From an uncultured Lachnospiraceae bacterium (GTDB lineage: Bacteria; Bacillota; Clostridia; Lachnospirales; Lachnospiraceae), in assembly GCA_910579505.1 (NCBI GenBank), contig CAJTTZ010000007.1, forward strand, positions 1 through 64,000: a DNA stretch of 64,000 nucleotides. Direction: 5' to 3'. The translations under genes and the position numbers were made by a program. Positions 1 through 9,617 of this stretch are shown here, one piece after another; within the stretch, counting starts at the first letter, position 1; each line of letters starts with the position of its first letter. A model generated the notes under the pieces. That model did no database searches. It was not told the DNA's origin and was given only the letters and a program-made list of their open reading frames with translations.

Positions 1-24
1 GGGGAGATTTTATTTTGTCAAAGT

Positions 25-1464
25 TCAAATTTCATCCTCTATAGGAATGCTTTTCACTTCAAATCTTTTGAGAAGCAACTGATCGGTTTCCAGATACCCT
101 TGTGCAGGAATAATCTCGAAGCCGTTTTCCTCTGCATACACTGCAGCTGACAGCGCCGCCAGCAAATCATTCTTATTATCAAAGGGCATATCCTCAACTG
201 CCAGAGTATCCTGTTCCCCCATACAAAACAGAAGGTATTCCCGCATCCTGTCTTTCGAAAACGGATTGTATGCCTCTTTCTCCTGCGCCTTTCTGGAGTT
301 TTCAATATCCTCCTGGGTCATTTCCTCTATTTCCGCTACCGCTGCATGTCTGACAGCCCGCTGCTTCCTAGGATACCTCAGGGATGACCTATCGATAAAT
401 TCATGGGTTTCAAGCGTAAACAGACCGTTCATTTTATCCGGCAGTTCTTCTTTCCAGCCTAATTCCCCCATTTCCTCCACAATGTACCTGATTGTCTGTT
501 CAATATTTCCCCGCTCATCCACCTCCCGGTTTCTTAAAAACCTGGCCCGGCCAATCGCCACCTGAAGGTATACATTGATCTTATGCTTGATTACCTTCAT
601 AATGCGATCATAGTCTTCTGTCAGAAACCTTCTGGACAACAGGATCATATTCTCTGCATAATCCCGTGCCTTGACCTCCTCCAATTCCTCTTCTTTCATA
701 CATTCCCTGACTATTCTTTCAAGCAACTCTGTATCCTCTTTCATTTCATCCAGTCTCGCCTTAATGTATCCCCGGTAAATATGGATATTCTGCTGTTTTG
801 TCAATCTGGAATATTCCCTGATAAAGCTGCCGTCAAAGTATTCTAAAAGGTTTTCTGTCAGACTCTCCAGCGTTTCCTCATTCACCATCTTTTCAATCAC
901 CTTCCGAATAAAAGTTGACAGCCTCTTTAATGATTTTGAGAGGAGTCTCGCATTCTGGTAAATGCTCTTCATACCATTCACATAAGGATGGTCTTCCCAC
1001 TGTTCCACATTCCGGAGCGTATTGTAAATATTGAAGATGTAACCTGAATATTCTTCTTTCTCAGGTTTCCTAATCTGCGTCAAAAACTCTGCCAGCAGAA
1101 TCCCCCGCTCTGTCATCAGAATCTGTTTCTCATAAGTTGCCCCATCATTTTCCTCCTCCAACCACCCTACATTTTTTGAACAAAATTTCCTCAAGATGGC
1201 AGTTGCAAGCTCCCCATGGTTCTTGATCGGACCTGTCTCCTGATCTACATCGAGAGAAACATGATTCTCCAGCAAATAGATTGCCAAGGCATCCCGAATC
1301 TGATTTCTCGGAATACAGTATGAAATTTCACGTTCATACTGACTGTATATCAGTTCCAGGCATTCCACATATAATCGTTGGTTGCTGTTACTTGCGAGAT
1401 AATTAAAAAAACCTGCAGGTATCACATCAAAGACGTTTACCCTCTTTTGTTGCAGATAATCCAT
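25..1464 (-). CDS. jetA: Wadjet protein JetA (kleisin-like subunit)
   Basis: A 479-aa protein that I recognise as the JetA family (DUF5716). JetA is the MukF/kleisin-like subunit of Wadjet, an SMC-type complex that cleaves circular plasmid DNA; its partners are JetB, JetC (SMC) and JetD (Toprim nuclease). The recognition rests on the N-terminal winged-helix-like region (FFNYLASNSNQRLYVECLEL), the all-helical charged middle, and the length, which is normal for the family. It is the last complete gene on the left; jetB, jetC and jetD should follow beyond position 1, but this cannot be seen here. It starts 62 nt after the AlbA_2/Schlafen-type gene and is probably cotranscribed with it. The ATG is preceded by GGAAGGAAGAG. 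Family recall is from memory, not a search. Confidence 0.72.
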   Translation of the reverse strand: MDYLQQKRVNVFDVIPAGFFNYLASNSNQRLYVECLELIYSQYEREISYCIPRNQIRDALAIYLLENHVSLDVDQETGPIKNHGELATAILRKFCSKNVGWLEEENDGATYEKQILMTERGILLAEFLTQIRKPEKEEYSGYIFNIYNTLRNVEQWEDHPYVNGMKSIYQNARLLSKSLKRLSTFIRKVIEKMVNEETLESLTENLLEYFDGSFIREYSRLTKQQNIHIYRGYIKARLDEMKEDTELLERIVRECMKEEELEEVKARDYAENMILLSRRFLTEDYDRIMKVIKHKINVYLQVAIGRARFLRNREVDERGNIEQTIRYIVEEMGELGWKEELPDKMNGLFTLETHEFIDRSSLRYPRKQRAVRHAAVAEIEEMTQEDIENSRKAQEKEAYNPFSKDRMREYLLFCMGEQDTLAVEDMPFDNKNDLLAALSAAVYAEENGFEIIPAQGYLETDQLLLKRFEVKSIPIEDEI

Positions 1465-1526
1465 TTATTTTCCACTCTTCCTTCCAGTTGGCAACGATGA
1501 CCTCTTTTCCTTAATACAAATTCTTA

Positions 1527-2816
1527 TCATTTCACAACCCATTGTCCTGTCTTTTTTGAACCCTTTCTTTCAACAATTCCTTCTTCTTTCAGGCGATGAA
1601 TTCTTTTGGTAATTGTAGTTGTTCCCAGACCAACCAGTCCGCTGATTTCCCTGACGCTGATATTGGGATCCTCTTTCATCAACTCCAATATTTTGCCATC
1701 CCTGCTGTCAATTGCCTTTGCTGATGCGTTAAAGAAACTATCTTTTGCATTCCTCTTATAATTTAGCGGAATTGTCACGGTAATAAAATTTTCCGAAATG
1801 TCGAACACTTCCCGCCCATACCTGGACACAATCAGAGGTACGCCATGGCCTGTCTGTTCTATATAATCCAGTTGAACCATAATCTGCTGAAGTTCCACAT
1901 TCACAGGTTTACTCTTTCCTGCATAAAATTCTTCCAATGTAAGTCCATTCGGAAGACCTCCCACTGATATAATCTCAATACGATCATCAAACATATACAC
2001 AGCCGGTGGCGTTTGTCTTAACCAGCGATTGTGCAGACAGGCATTCAGCCATGCCTCCCTGAAACAGGCAAAATCAAACAACTTACTTTCTTTCCGCAGA
2101 CTTCCTCCTACATCCACCACCGTATCGTTCAACGCTTCCATATAATCCAATACCTGTTTCACTGCTACAAGCATACATTTATAACCATATTCATTTCGCT
2201 TGATGAGGTTTGTTTTATCTGTCCCGCTAAATACAGCCACTTTAATAGAATAACTGTTGACATCTGCCAAAATATCGGCCATTAAATTGTAGGTTCCTTT
2301 GCGTGTCAAAAGATTCAGGTTCTGTTTAAAAGTATTTTCCCGAAGCGTCAGATTGTTTCCAATATATAATGTCTTTAACTGATTAAAAGTCATTTTCTGA
2401 TTGTTTGACTCTATATTTACAATAGAATCCGACGCGCCAAGCATCAAACTGCGTAACTGCTGCGGCGATATTTCCCGATCCTCATCAGCCGTTCTCATAT
2501 AATACTTTCCATATGCCGAATAGGGTTTTTCATCTCCTTCCACTGTGACCTTTATTACATTTTTATCATCACATAGTTCCATGATAATCGTCGGGATTAC
2601 TTGTGGTTTAATTGCATTTGCAATTCCCTGAGATACTTCACGCAATGTACGATCCCCGATTTGCTGTCCCAAGATTTCTCCATCATTTCTTACCCCAAAA
2701 TACAATGTACCTTTCCCATTTTTATTCAGCATAGAAGCTAAAGAAATGACTCCTTCTTTTAGTTCACCGGTTGATTTCTTAAACTCAACTAACTCTGTTT
2801 CCATACCGAAATTCAT
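1527..2816 (-). CDS. AlbA_2/Schlafen-type putative ATP-binding protein with C-terminal winged helix
   Basis: A 429-aa protein. The N-terminus (METELVEFKKS, then KGTLYFGVRNDGEILGQ) is the AlbA_2 (Schlafen AAA_4) DNA/RNA-binding fold. The middle (FREAWLNACLHNRW, DDRIEIISVGGLP, EQTGHGVPLIV) matches the RecG-like HATPase_c_4 part of the same family. The last ~70 residues form a winged helix (ISVREISGLVGLGTTTITKRI). Such proteins are usually annotated as transcriptional regulators or RecG-like helicases; many lie in defence islands. I chose the ATG at 2816 rather than the upstream start because AGAGGTG lies just before it and a TTGATT-N17-TATACT promoter lies 20-50 bp further upstream. Its neighbour jetA suggests a defence-linked or regulatory role, which is inference. 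Confidence 0.8.
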   Translation of the reverse strand: MNFGMETELVEFKKSTGELKEGVISLASMLNKNGKGTLYFGVRNDGEILGQQIGDRTLREVSQGIANAIKPQVIPTIIMELCDDKNVIKVTVEGDEKPYSAYGKYYMRTADEDREISPQQLRSLMLGASDSIVNIESNNQKMTFNQLKTLYIGNNLTLRENTFKQNLNLLTRKGTYNLMADILADVNSYSIKVAVFSGTDKTNLIKRNEYGYKCMLVAVKQVLDYMEALNDTVVDVGGSLRKESKLFDFACFREAWLNACLHNRWLRQTPPAVYMFDDRIEIISVGGLPNGLTLEEFYAGKSKPVNVELQQIMVQLDYIEQTGHGVPLIVSRYGREVFDISENFITVTIPLNYKRNAKDSFFNASAKAIDSRDGKILELMKEDPNISVREISGLVGLGTTTITKRIHRLKEEGIVERKGSKKTGQWVVK

Positions 2817-2838
2817 AATATCACCTCTTTCAAAATAC

Positions 2839-2867
2839 AGTATATCCCTTTTCGTCTTTTTAATCAA
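2839..2867 (-). promoter_or_regulatory. Sigma-70-type promoter of the AlbA_2 gene
   Basis: On the minus strand TTGATT (2867-2862) and TATACT (2844-2839) are separated by exactly 17 nt. The predicted transcript would start about 15 nt before the AGAGGTG ribosome binding site. It likely drives the AlbA_2 gene and jetA. Confidence 0.6.
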
Positions 2868-2871
2868 CACT

Positions 2872-3137
2872 TAATAGACACTTTATTCGCCGCTCATGTG
2901 ACGAATAAAGTGTCTATTATTTAAATTCTCCCTTATCTCACGCAGCATACTCCCCACCTCACCCCGGCAGACTATTCTCCACACAAACCGCCCCATACCC
3001 CGCGTGTGTCAAGTTAATGTCACAAACTTTTTTCACTTTTTCCACATGAAAATCGCTGAAACCCGCATAACTTCGTGGGGCGTATGGTACATTAGTGCTA
3101 AGTTTGAGTAAAATTGATGGTAAATTAGTGTCAAGTT
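2872..3137. repeat. Direct repeat unit, copy 1 (S8-protease 3' tail plus transposon-end repeats and stem-loop)
   Basis: Closely resembles 15251-15500 in the same orientation. Parts, read on the plus strand: a perfect 18-bp stem (TAATAGACACTTTATTCG at 2872-2889 pairing with 2902-2919); a segment at about 2962-3003 whose minus-strand reading is AGYGAVCVENSLPG and stop, matching the expected C-terminus of the S8 protease located at 33-35 kb; a conserved ~75-bp spacer; and three iterations of a 20-bp word (3006-3015 partial, 3085-3104 TGGTACATTAGTGCTAAGTT, 3118-3137 TGGTAAATTAGTGTCAAGTT). Iterated 20-bp words at an end resemble transposase-binding sites of IS21-type ends, but no transposase is present. 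Confidence 0.8.
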
Positions 3138-3150
3138 GTTTTCAGTGGAA

Positions 3151-3172
3151 AAGTGGTCGAATTCGACTACTT
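3151..3172. promoter_or_regulatory. 22-bp near-perfect palindrome
   Basis: AAGTGGTCGAATTCGACTACTT is a palindrome with one mismatched pair and a perfect GTCGAATTCGAC core. It lies downstream of the methylase gene, between the coding remnant and repeat copy 1. It could be a terminator stem or a protein-binding site; there is no T-tract. Confidence 0.4.
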
Positions 3173-3243
3173 TACAATCAATCTTTTATCTAAATAAAAA
3201 ATTATTATAAAATAAATATATTTAACCTCCTATTGATAATTAC

Positions 3244-3534
3244 CTATTCCATATAGATATTACAGTATCTATCATCGGGAAAACTTTTCCTTTTGTGTAA
3301 AATATAATCATCTTCTCTATCAACTAATATTCCACAGTTTTCGTTATTTCCAGATACCACCATCACCGAATAGATTTTTATCCTGTGGATATTTGCAATA
3401 CCACGTCCACTGTCTATTTCGGCATATCTCGTTTATAGTTCAGGACTTTGGGCATCATGAACGTGAATCTGACTGGCTTCATCGTAACCCAAGCATTGTA
3501 CATTAAACAGCTGCTCAAAACTATGTATCACATA
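3244..3534 (-). pseudogene. Coding remnant with an in-frame stop, 3' of dam
   Basis: On the minus strand one frame reads VIHSFEQLFNVQCLGYDEA, continues to QSPEL, meets TAA at 3435-3433, then stays open for about 62 more codons (YAEIDSGRGIANIHRIKIYS ... DDRYCNIYME) to TAG at 3246-3244. The amino-acid composition looks coding on both sides of the stop. It begins overlapping the end of the methylase gene, in another frame. I see no good start codon for the second half. It is probably a decayed sixth gene of the operon; a recoded stop is possible but unsupported. No family recognised. An unused AGGAGG lies just after its end at about 3225-3231. Confidence 0.45.
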
Positions 3535-4405
3535 ATCGGATGTTAATCTTTATCCTTTGTTTCTGAAGTTCCTTGTCATTTGGAACCTTAATCCCTTCCT
3601 TGAATATCATAAGTTCGCTGGCTTTGCACTTGGATGACACACTGTAATTTAGATCATACAAACGCATCGAATAACCTTTATAAATACTTTCTATTTCTGA
3701 CGCCTTATCATAAGTAATAATCCAGTCACATTTTACATAGTCTCTTATTGCTTTCTCAATACGAACATGGTCTTCTAATTGAAAGTAATTCATATAGAGC
3801 TGTTTCCCTTTTTTTAAATATGGAGGATCAAAATAAACAAGTGCATTTTCTTCATACAGAGGAATATATCGTATAATAAAGCTATTAATGTCCTTATTAT
3901 AAAGCTTTATATGTGATTTTCTTTCAGCAATGCTCTCTATCCTTCGAATTAAGTCCTCTCTCTTGAAACGGGCATCCATTTTCCATGATCCAGACTGATC
4001 CATACCGCCAATTACACCGCCCTTAACAATACCAGAACGATTCGTGCGATTCATATAAAATGTTGCAAAACCAAGTTCAAAGCTGTATTTATTATTTCGT
4101 GTGAGGCAGATATTGCGCTGTCGGTTCCATTCTTCCATAGTAAGTGGAACAACAGCAAGCTGCTCTATAAATCGATCAGTCTCAGTAAGGACAGCTTTCC
4201 AAAAAGACCAAATCCCTTTATCATAGTCATTGATAACTATCCTGCTGACACCCCCCTGAAGGAGGAGTTCAATCGCAACACCTGCCCCGCCCGCAAAAGG
4301 CTCAATATATGTTCCTCCACCATGTCCTAGTTGATCGATCATATATTTCATAAATTTAGCCAGTTTACCTTTTCCGCCCGGATATCTTAATGGGGAACAG
4401 AACAT
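3521..4405 (-). CDS. dam: D12-class N6-adenine DNA methyltransferase
   Basis: A 294-aa Dam-type methylase. Motif X (SPLRYPGGKGKLAKF) is at the N-terminus, motif I (YIEPFAGGAGVAIELL) follows near residue 37, and motif IV DPPY (VYFDPPYLKKG) lies near residue 190. It transfers a methyl group from S-adenosylmethionine to N6 of adenine in a specific sequence. The ATG at 4405 is chosen because GAAGGAG lies 7 nt upstream; this site sits inside the longer open frame, so the longer start is unlikely. It follows the helicase gene by 25 nt and is the last intact gene of a five-gene operon. No cognate restriction enzyme is visible, so it probably marks self DNA for the helicase system. The target sequence cannot be told. 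Confidence 0.9.
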   Translation of the reverse strand: MFCSPLRYPGGKGKLAKFMKYMIDQLGHGGGTYIEPFAGGAGVAIELLLQGGVSRIVINDYDKGIWSFWKAVLTETDRFIEQLAVVPLTMEEWNRQRNICLTRNNKYSFELGFATFYMNRTNRSGIVKGGVIGGMDQSGSWKMDARFKREDLIRRIESIAERKSHIKLYNKDINSFIIRYIPLYEENALVYFDPPYLKKGKQLYMNYFQLEDHVRIEKAIRDYVKCDWIITYDKASEIESIYKGYSMRLYDLNYSVSSKCKASELMIFKEGIKVPNDKELQKQRIKINIRLCDT

Positions 4406-4430
4406 ATATTTGTCTCCTTCGTTCATTCAT

Positions 4431-7400
4431 TTATTCATTGATTTTTCCCAAATACTCCATAAAGGCATTAGGAAGCCAGTCTGATAAATTGTATGGATTT
4501 AGATACAGCTTACCTTTTTCATTTCTTTCTCGCTTTCTTAATGAAGGAATAACTTCAAATACAATATTATCTTTTGCAGATATACCTTTTGACTCTCTGA
4601 TCAATTTCTTCAAAGGTCTCATATAAATTTCCTGCTTTTCTTTTGAATAGTCTTCCGGATATTTTCTATTCAGAGCATATTCGAGGAGCTGTACAGCGAG
4701 TGTTCTATCAAAAATATCATGATTTCTCTGGTTATAGAAATTATCAAGACAATTTCTACATGACCTCGAACATGTGCATCCTGTCAGAATCTCTTTCGTT
4801 CTTGAAAAAACATCATCAAGCACCCCATCTTCTCCAATAAGGGAAGAATAGCCGGCACCGCTAGTTAGATTGTCATAAAAGAACATCTCAATATGTACTT
4901 CACCACTTTCCTCAAAACGCATTCTCCATCCGCCGTTGATTTCATTATAATCAATATCCAGCGAAAGAGACACTGCCTTTTTAATTGCCTCATGCAAAGT
5001 TGTCGCTGCGGAGCGTAGAATATTCTTTTCCTCACTGTCATAGTTTGATACCAACTTCTGATTATCATATCTGATATCTAACATAAACATATCTGTCAAA
5101 AATTCATATCCGAGATAAATATTTGTTGCAACTGTACCTTCATGTCTGCAAAGATAACGATCATGATACGGCTGGGAAAATCGGAAATCGCTCATCTGAA
5201 ACGATTCTGCCACTTCTGCTCCACCACATTTAGTACAGATATTAAATCCTTTTTTCTTCTTTCCCATATTGACGGTCAGTACCTTGCGATTCTGAAGGTT
5301 TGCAAAGCGGAGGTAGCTGTGTTTATAATTCTGCATTTCCGTGTCTTTTGGAACATAGGAATAATATGGTGCTTCCGCATATGTTTTTTCTTCTTCCTCG
5401 TCTTCGTACTTGACCGGATCCCCCTTAACCGGCGCAAATCCCCACGGCTTAATCATTGAATGCCGTTCCACCGGTGCATGACAATAAGGGCATTCTGTAT
5501 ATTCTTCCTTGCCATCACCAAACCAATTACATTCTGTGCAGACAATGATATCTTTTTTGTAGTCTTTACTTGTGAAATAATATTCCGCCTGATTATGCTC
5601 ATATCCCTTTGGTCTCGGATTTGAATATAGTCCGCCACTCTTATATATCTTTTTATCGATAGTAATGAAACGTCCAGGAGCATATTCACTAATGGCAACC
5701 GCAATGTCCCTTTCAGGGGCATATTTAATGTCCTTAGGAGCTCTACGCCCATGTTCAGAATCCTTTTCCACACAGAATCTTACAACATTCTTCGGGAAAG
5801 AATAAGAAGGAATATATCCTTCGGTATAGAATATATCAAACGCAGATGTCTCTTTATCTCCGTTGAAATACTCATTTCTCTTACCTTCTGAAAGTACCAT
5901 GTCTCTTATCTTATAAAATATTTCGACCGTACTATTTATCGGAAAATCAAGGGACTGTATATGTTCGATAAAGGCATCTGCATACTTCTCACAGAATGTA
6001 ACGATACCGATCTTTACAATACTGTCAAACTTGCTGCGCATCAAATCCGTCGACATGAAGCTGTTTAACGCTTTCATATTATAATGGCGTTGTTTAATTT
6101 TCGGATTAGCTCTGTCAATCCATGGCTTTCTAAGTTTTCCAGAAATCATCTCATCCGGATGCTTAAAGTAGTGACTATCATGAACACCTCCAAAGGCATA
6201 AGTAACGATAGTGGAAATTCCAGAATTCTTTCGACCAGCGCGACCTGCTCTCTGTTGATAATTCTCACGCATAGGAGGGATGTTTCTCAATCCTACCGCT
6301 GTCAAAGAACCAATATCAATACCAACCTCCATCGTAGTAGTACAGCTTAATACATCAATAGAATCCTCACCAAACTCGCCGACATCAATATCCTGAAAGC
6401 GAATCTCATAATCCTCCGTTCTACTTAAGATATCGCTCGTTGTTTCTTTATGAGAGAGCTGAGCGGTATGTTCCTCGGTATCAATGGTGTGAATTTTTTC
6501 TTCACCATCAATAGCTGCAAGCACTGGTTTTCTCCAGAAATCAAATCTGGAAAGATCCACATTGGTGATGACATGGAGATTTTTAGATTCAAAGCAAGAG
6601 CCACAGTAATTCCCCAGCTTGTAAGGGGAAATTTTACCGCATCTCTCACATCGATACCAGTTGAAATCCTCGCCTGTAACGACGATTTTTACCGCATCAA
6701 GTTTAAGGTAATATTGCTGGTTTGTTCCCGGTCCAAAGAAATCGTTCTTTATACAGTTCAGAAACTCTCCCATCTTTTTATCATTAAGCCCAGTCATATC
6801 TTTTACAATCTGAATGAACTTTTTATCTACAGAAGCAGTAAAATCCCCATTAAGACCAAATGACTGGATCTTGCTTCGTCCCGGAAGGTTTCTTCTAACA
6901 TCATCCTCAATAGTATTACCAAGAGCCACACTTCCATCCATTACATCCCAGAAAAGCAAGACTAAGACAGAACGAAGTATTTCTTTATCAATTACTATAT
7001 CATAATCATCCTCAAGCTCATAAACACAGTCTTCCAGATTTCCGTCCATAGGCCCAAGAAATCCGAGACCGATATCTTTGAAAGAACGCGGACTCTCTGT
7101 AAAGAACGTTAACAACTGCTCGTAATAGTCATATGGTAACGGTTCAAAGTTCTCCTTTGAAATATCTTTACGTCGTTTAAGTTTTTTACGAATCTTCTCA
7201 AGATGATCCTGGAAGATATCAGCACTTCCGCCAGAGAAAAATTCCAGTCTCTGCTCCACACAGACCACTAGGAACATATTGTACAGTTCTTTCAAGGAAT
7301 GCTCTCTTCCGTCTTCCAACAGTTTCTTTGCCGCCAACATAACAGCCTGACGGAACCCATCCGCATCGGATGATTTGGACAAGTCAAGTGCAAGCTTTGC

Positions 7401-9617
7401 CGCATTCTGTCTGGAGTCCGAGAACAAAAGCACCTTCTTACCTTCATTTATAAGTTCAGGCTTTGCTGGTGGTTGAAGTTCGAACTGTGCTTTGGTCAGG
7501 TTATAAAAAGGAATGTTACCTTTTGTTGCCAGATCCGTAGGCTTCTTTAATGGCATAATCTTTTTACATTTTGGGCATGTACCAAACATAAAGCGGTTGT
7601 GTTTTCCATCATATTCCGGATAGAGAACCTTAAGCAGTCCGTCGCCGTTCTGGTAGTCAAGATAAAGTTTTCCTGTTACAGGGTCGAGATATCCCACTTT
7701 ATCTTTGCCTTTCGGTTCATATCCATCCGGGCAAATATAAAGAAGCATCTCCTGCAGTTCGTTCTCTCCACCACTCAACCCTTTATTTGGAAAAGCATAC
7801 CAATATTCTTTTCCAGATATCTTCTGGACATATATCTTAAAATACAAAGCTCCACATTTGATATGGTTCACAAGTTCATACATCCTGCTGCCGCATTCGC
7901 ACTTTTCACGCGGGATAGAAATCACCCTGCCAATAGGAAGCTTTTCTTCATCAGAATATTTCGCCCCACAGGTGCACTTCGGACTGGAGCAGGCATATAA
8001 TCCTTGGATTCCACGGACAAACATATGCAGTCTTACAGGGAAAAGAATCTCACCATTCTTTTTTGCCAAAGAAACAACAGCAAGCAAAGCGTCAAGGGCA
8101 TCCCCTGCATACTTACCGTTTCCGAATATCTTCTCTTTTAATTCCGTATAGGATTTTGCACCGTCTCTACACAGTTCATGAAGCTTCACAAATGCCTGAT
8201 AATCCCAGAGATTTGTAAACAGCCATTCCTGTGCATCTGAAGCGGAGATATCCGAAGGCAACTCAATCTGGAACACATTTTTAGCAAAAGCGCAAATTCT
8301 TGTACTAATCTCAGCTTTTGTTACCTGGCTTGTTCCTATGGAAGCAAGAGCCACAGCATCCGTCATCACCTTAAAATCATTATGAACAATTTCTTTATCA
8401 CCAAAAAGAGGAACACATTCGGAATATTTCTTTCCGGTGAGACCGTTAAAGAAATCGGATATGGCCTCTTCGTCTTCTACTGGCATACTTGCGGTCGTAA
8501 GAATAAACTGTACTTTCTCAAGAGAAATATCAAGACGCGAAAAAAGCCTGTCAAGAAGGAGCGCGATTTCTCCGCCTGAGGAACCTCTGTACATATGTGC
8601 TTCATCAAGAACAATGAGAAGTCTGTTTTCCTCTGATTTGTTCAACCATTCTTTCGTATCATTCCATATACCTGCTTCCATCTGACGCATGAGCATATAC
8701 TCCAACATAGAATAGTTAGTAATCAGTATGTCCGGAGTGTTCTTCTGGATCTCAAATCTGGTGATATATTCTGCATCATAAGGATTCGGTTTATGAATGT
8801 TGTTTTCGAGATTATCAATAAAATCCCTCAGACCTTCTTCCCCGCCATACCTTGCAGGATATTTATTGATGCTCTTGAATCCATTTATTTTTTTCAACTG
8901 TTCTTTCTGTTCTTCTACTGCAGCATACTCATCCACTAGATATTGTTCACGGTATGTTTTTGCGAGATTAATATTGCTCTGTTTTTTTGACTCTCCGGAA
9001 TAGGGGGTTCTTCCGGTATACATACCAAAATGTGGGATACGTCCTGCCCCCGAGCAAGATGTAAAGATATCCATGAACTCTTTAGCGCCCATAATCTTTC
9101 GAAATCTGGCAAGCTGGTCAGATACCAGTGCATTCATAGGATAAATAATAAGAGTTCTTACCCCTGGTATTTTAAAATCTTTCGGTCTGTTAAGAGATTC
9201 CTCAATAGCACGCGCGATAATCGGCCAAAGAAAACATTCTGTCTTACCGGAGCCTGTACCAGTAGATACAAACAGGTCTTTCCCCTTCAAAGCACTTGTA
9301 AGAGCTTTTACCTGATGAGTAAAAGGGGTGGAATAAATACCAAGTTCCGCATCGACAAGCTTTAAAAGGACTTCCTTAACATTATTTTCAATGTCAGCCG
9401 TCCGAATACCGTCATTTACCTTGCGATAGGAAGATGATGTCTCAATGTACGGTTCCTTTGCGATGTTAATATCATCCGAGCACCTCTCTTCGAGAAGCTC
9501 GTCTGCATACAAAAGCAATGTTTCGCTGTTAGCAAGATAATCCGACTTAATATAATTTACCAGCCGATTCCTTATTGTCTGGTAGTACTGCTGTACTCCG
9601 TTCGCATATCTATCCAT
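4431..9617 (-). CDS. Giant DEAH helicase with DUF1998/MZB domain (DrmA/DrmB-like)
   Basis: A 1728-aa superfamily 2 helicase. Walker A STGTGSGKTE is near residue 118, motif Ia LIIYPMNALVSDQ near 157, DEAH in LLIVLDEAHMYRG near 338, motif III TTASMP follows, and motif VI QQRAGRAGR lies near 1122. At least five Cys pairs or quartets (CTCGAKY, CPKCKK, CERCGK, CTECNWF, CTKCGG) suggest several zinc ribbons. The C-terminal CTCSRSCRNCLDNFYNQ is the MZB/DUF1998 signature found in MrfA and DISARM DrmB. DISARM splits such functions into two proteins; here one chain appears to hold both. It probably translocates on or remodels DNA. ATG at 9617 is preferred over GTG at 9626 because AAAAGGTG precedes it; it overlaps the previous gene by 8 nt, implying translational coupling. 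Confidence 0.85.
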   Translation of the reverse strand: MDRYANGVQQYYQTIRNRLVNYIKSDYLANSETLLLYADELLEERCSDDINIAKEPYIETSSSYRKVNDGIRTADIENNVKEVLLKLVDAELGIYSTPFTHQVKALTSALKGKDLFVSTGTGSGKTECFLWPIIARAIEESLNRPKDFKIPGVRTLIIYPMNALVSDQLARFRKIMGAKEFMDIFTSCSGAGRIPHFGMYTGRTPYSGESKKQSNINLAKTYREQYLVDEYAAVEEQKEQLKKINGFKSINKYPARYGGEEGLRDFIDNLENNIHKPNPYDAEYITRFEIQKNTPDILITNYSMLEYMLMRQMEAGIWNDTKEWLNKSEENRLLIVLDEAHMYRGSSGGEIALLLDRLFSRLDISLEKVQFILTTASMPVEDEEAISDFFNGLTGKKYSECVPLFGDKEIVHNDFKVMTDAVALASIGTSQVTKAEISTRICAFAKNVFQIELPSDISASDAQEWLFTNLWDYQAFVKLHELCRDGAKSYTELKEKIFGNGKYAGDALDALLAVVSLAKKNGEILFPVRLHMFVRGIQGLYACSSPKCTCGAKYSDEEKLPIGRVISIPREKCECGSRMYELVNHIKCGALYFKIYVQKISGKEYWYAFPNKGLSGGENELQEMLLYICPDGYEPKGKDKVGYLDPVTGKLYLDYQNGDGLLKVLYPEYDGKHNRFMFGTCPKCKKIMPLKKPTDLATKGNIPFYNLTKAQFELQPPAKPELINEGKKVLLFSDSRQNAAKLALDLSKSSDADGFRQAVMLAAKKLLEDGREHSLKELYNMFLVVCVEQRLEFFSGGSADIFQDHLEKIRKKLKRRKDISKENFEPLPYDYYEQLLTFFTESPRSFKDIGLGFLGPMDGNLEDCVYELEDDYDIVIDKEILRSVLVLLFWDVMDGSVALGNTIEDDVRRNLPGRSKIQSFGLNGDFTASVDKKFIQIVKDMTGLNDKKMGEFLNCIKNDFFGPGTNQQYYLKLDAVKIVVTGEDFNWYRCERCGKISPYKLGNYCGSCFESKNLHVITNVDLSRFDFWRKPVLAAIDGEEKIHTIDTEEHTAQLSHKETTSDILSRTEDYEIRFQDIDVGEFGEDSIDVLSCTTTMEVGIDIGSLTAVGLRNIPPMRENYQQRAGRAGRKNSGISTIVTYAFGGVHDSHYFKHPDEMISGKLRKPWIDRANPKIKQRHYNMKALNSFMSTDLMRSKFDSIVKIGIVTFCEKYADAFIEHIQSLDFPINSTVEIFYKIRDMVLSEGKRNEYFNGDKETSAFDIFYTEGYIPSYSFPKNVVRFCVEKDSEHGRRAPKDIKYAPERDIAVAISEYAPGRFITIDKKIYKSGGLYSNPRPKGYEHNQAEYYFTSKDYKKDIIVCTECNWFGDGKEEYTECPYCHAPVERHSMIKPWGFAPVKGDPVKYEDEEEEKTYAEAPYYSYVPKDTEMQNYKHSYLRFANLQNRKVLTVNMGKKKKGFNICTKCGGAEVAESFQMSDFRFSQPYHDRYLCRHEGTVATNIYLGYEFLTDMFMLDIRYDNQKLVSNYDSEEKNILRSAATTLHEAIKKAVSLSLDIDYNEINGGWRMRFEESGEVHIEMFFYDNLTSGAGYSSLIGEDGVLDDVFSRTKEILTGCTCSRSCRNCLDNFYNQRNHDIFDRTLAVQLLEYALNRKYPEDYSKEKQEIYMRPLKKLIRESKGISAKDNIVFEVIPSLRKRERNEKGKLYLNPYNLSDWLPNAFMEYLGKINE

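Noticed and set aside
3521..4405. Plain type II restriction-modification pair
   Set aside because: No restriction endonuclease is next to the methylase; the neighbours form a tight operon with the helicase.
4405..4426. Longer start for the methylase (MNEGDKYM...)
   Set aside because: The good ribosome site GAAGGAG lies inside this extension and points to the ATG at 4405.
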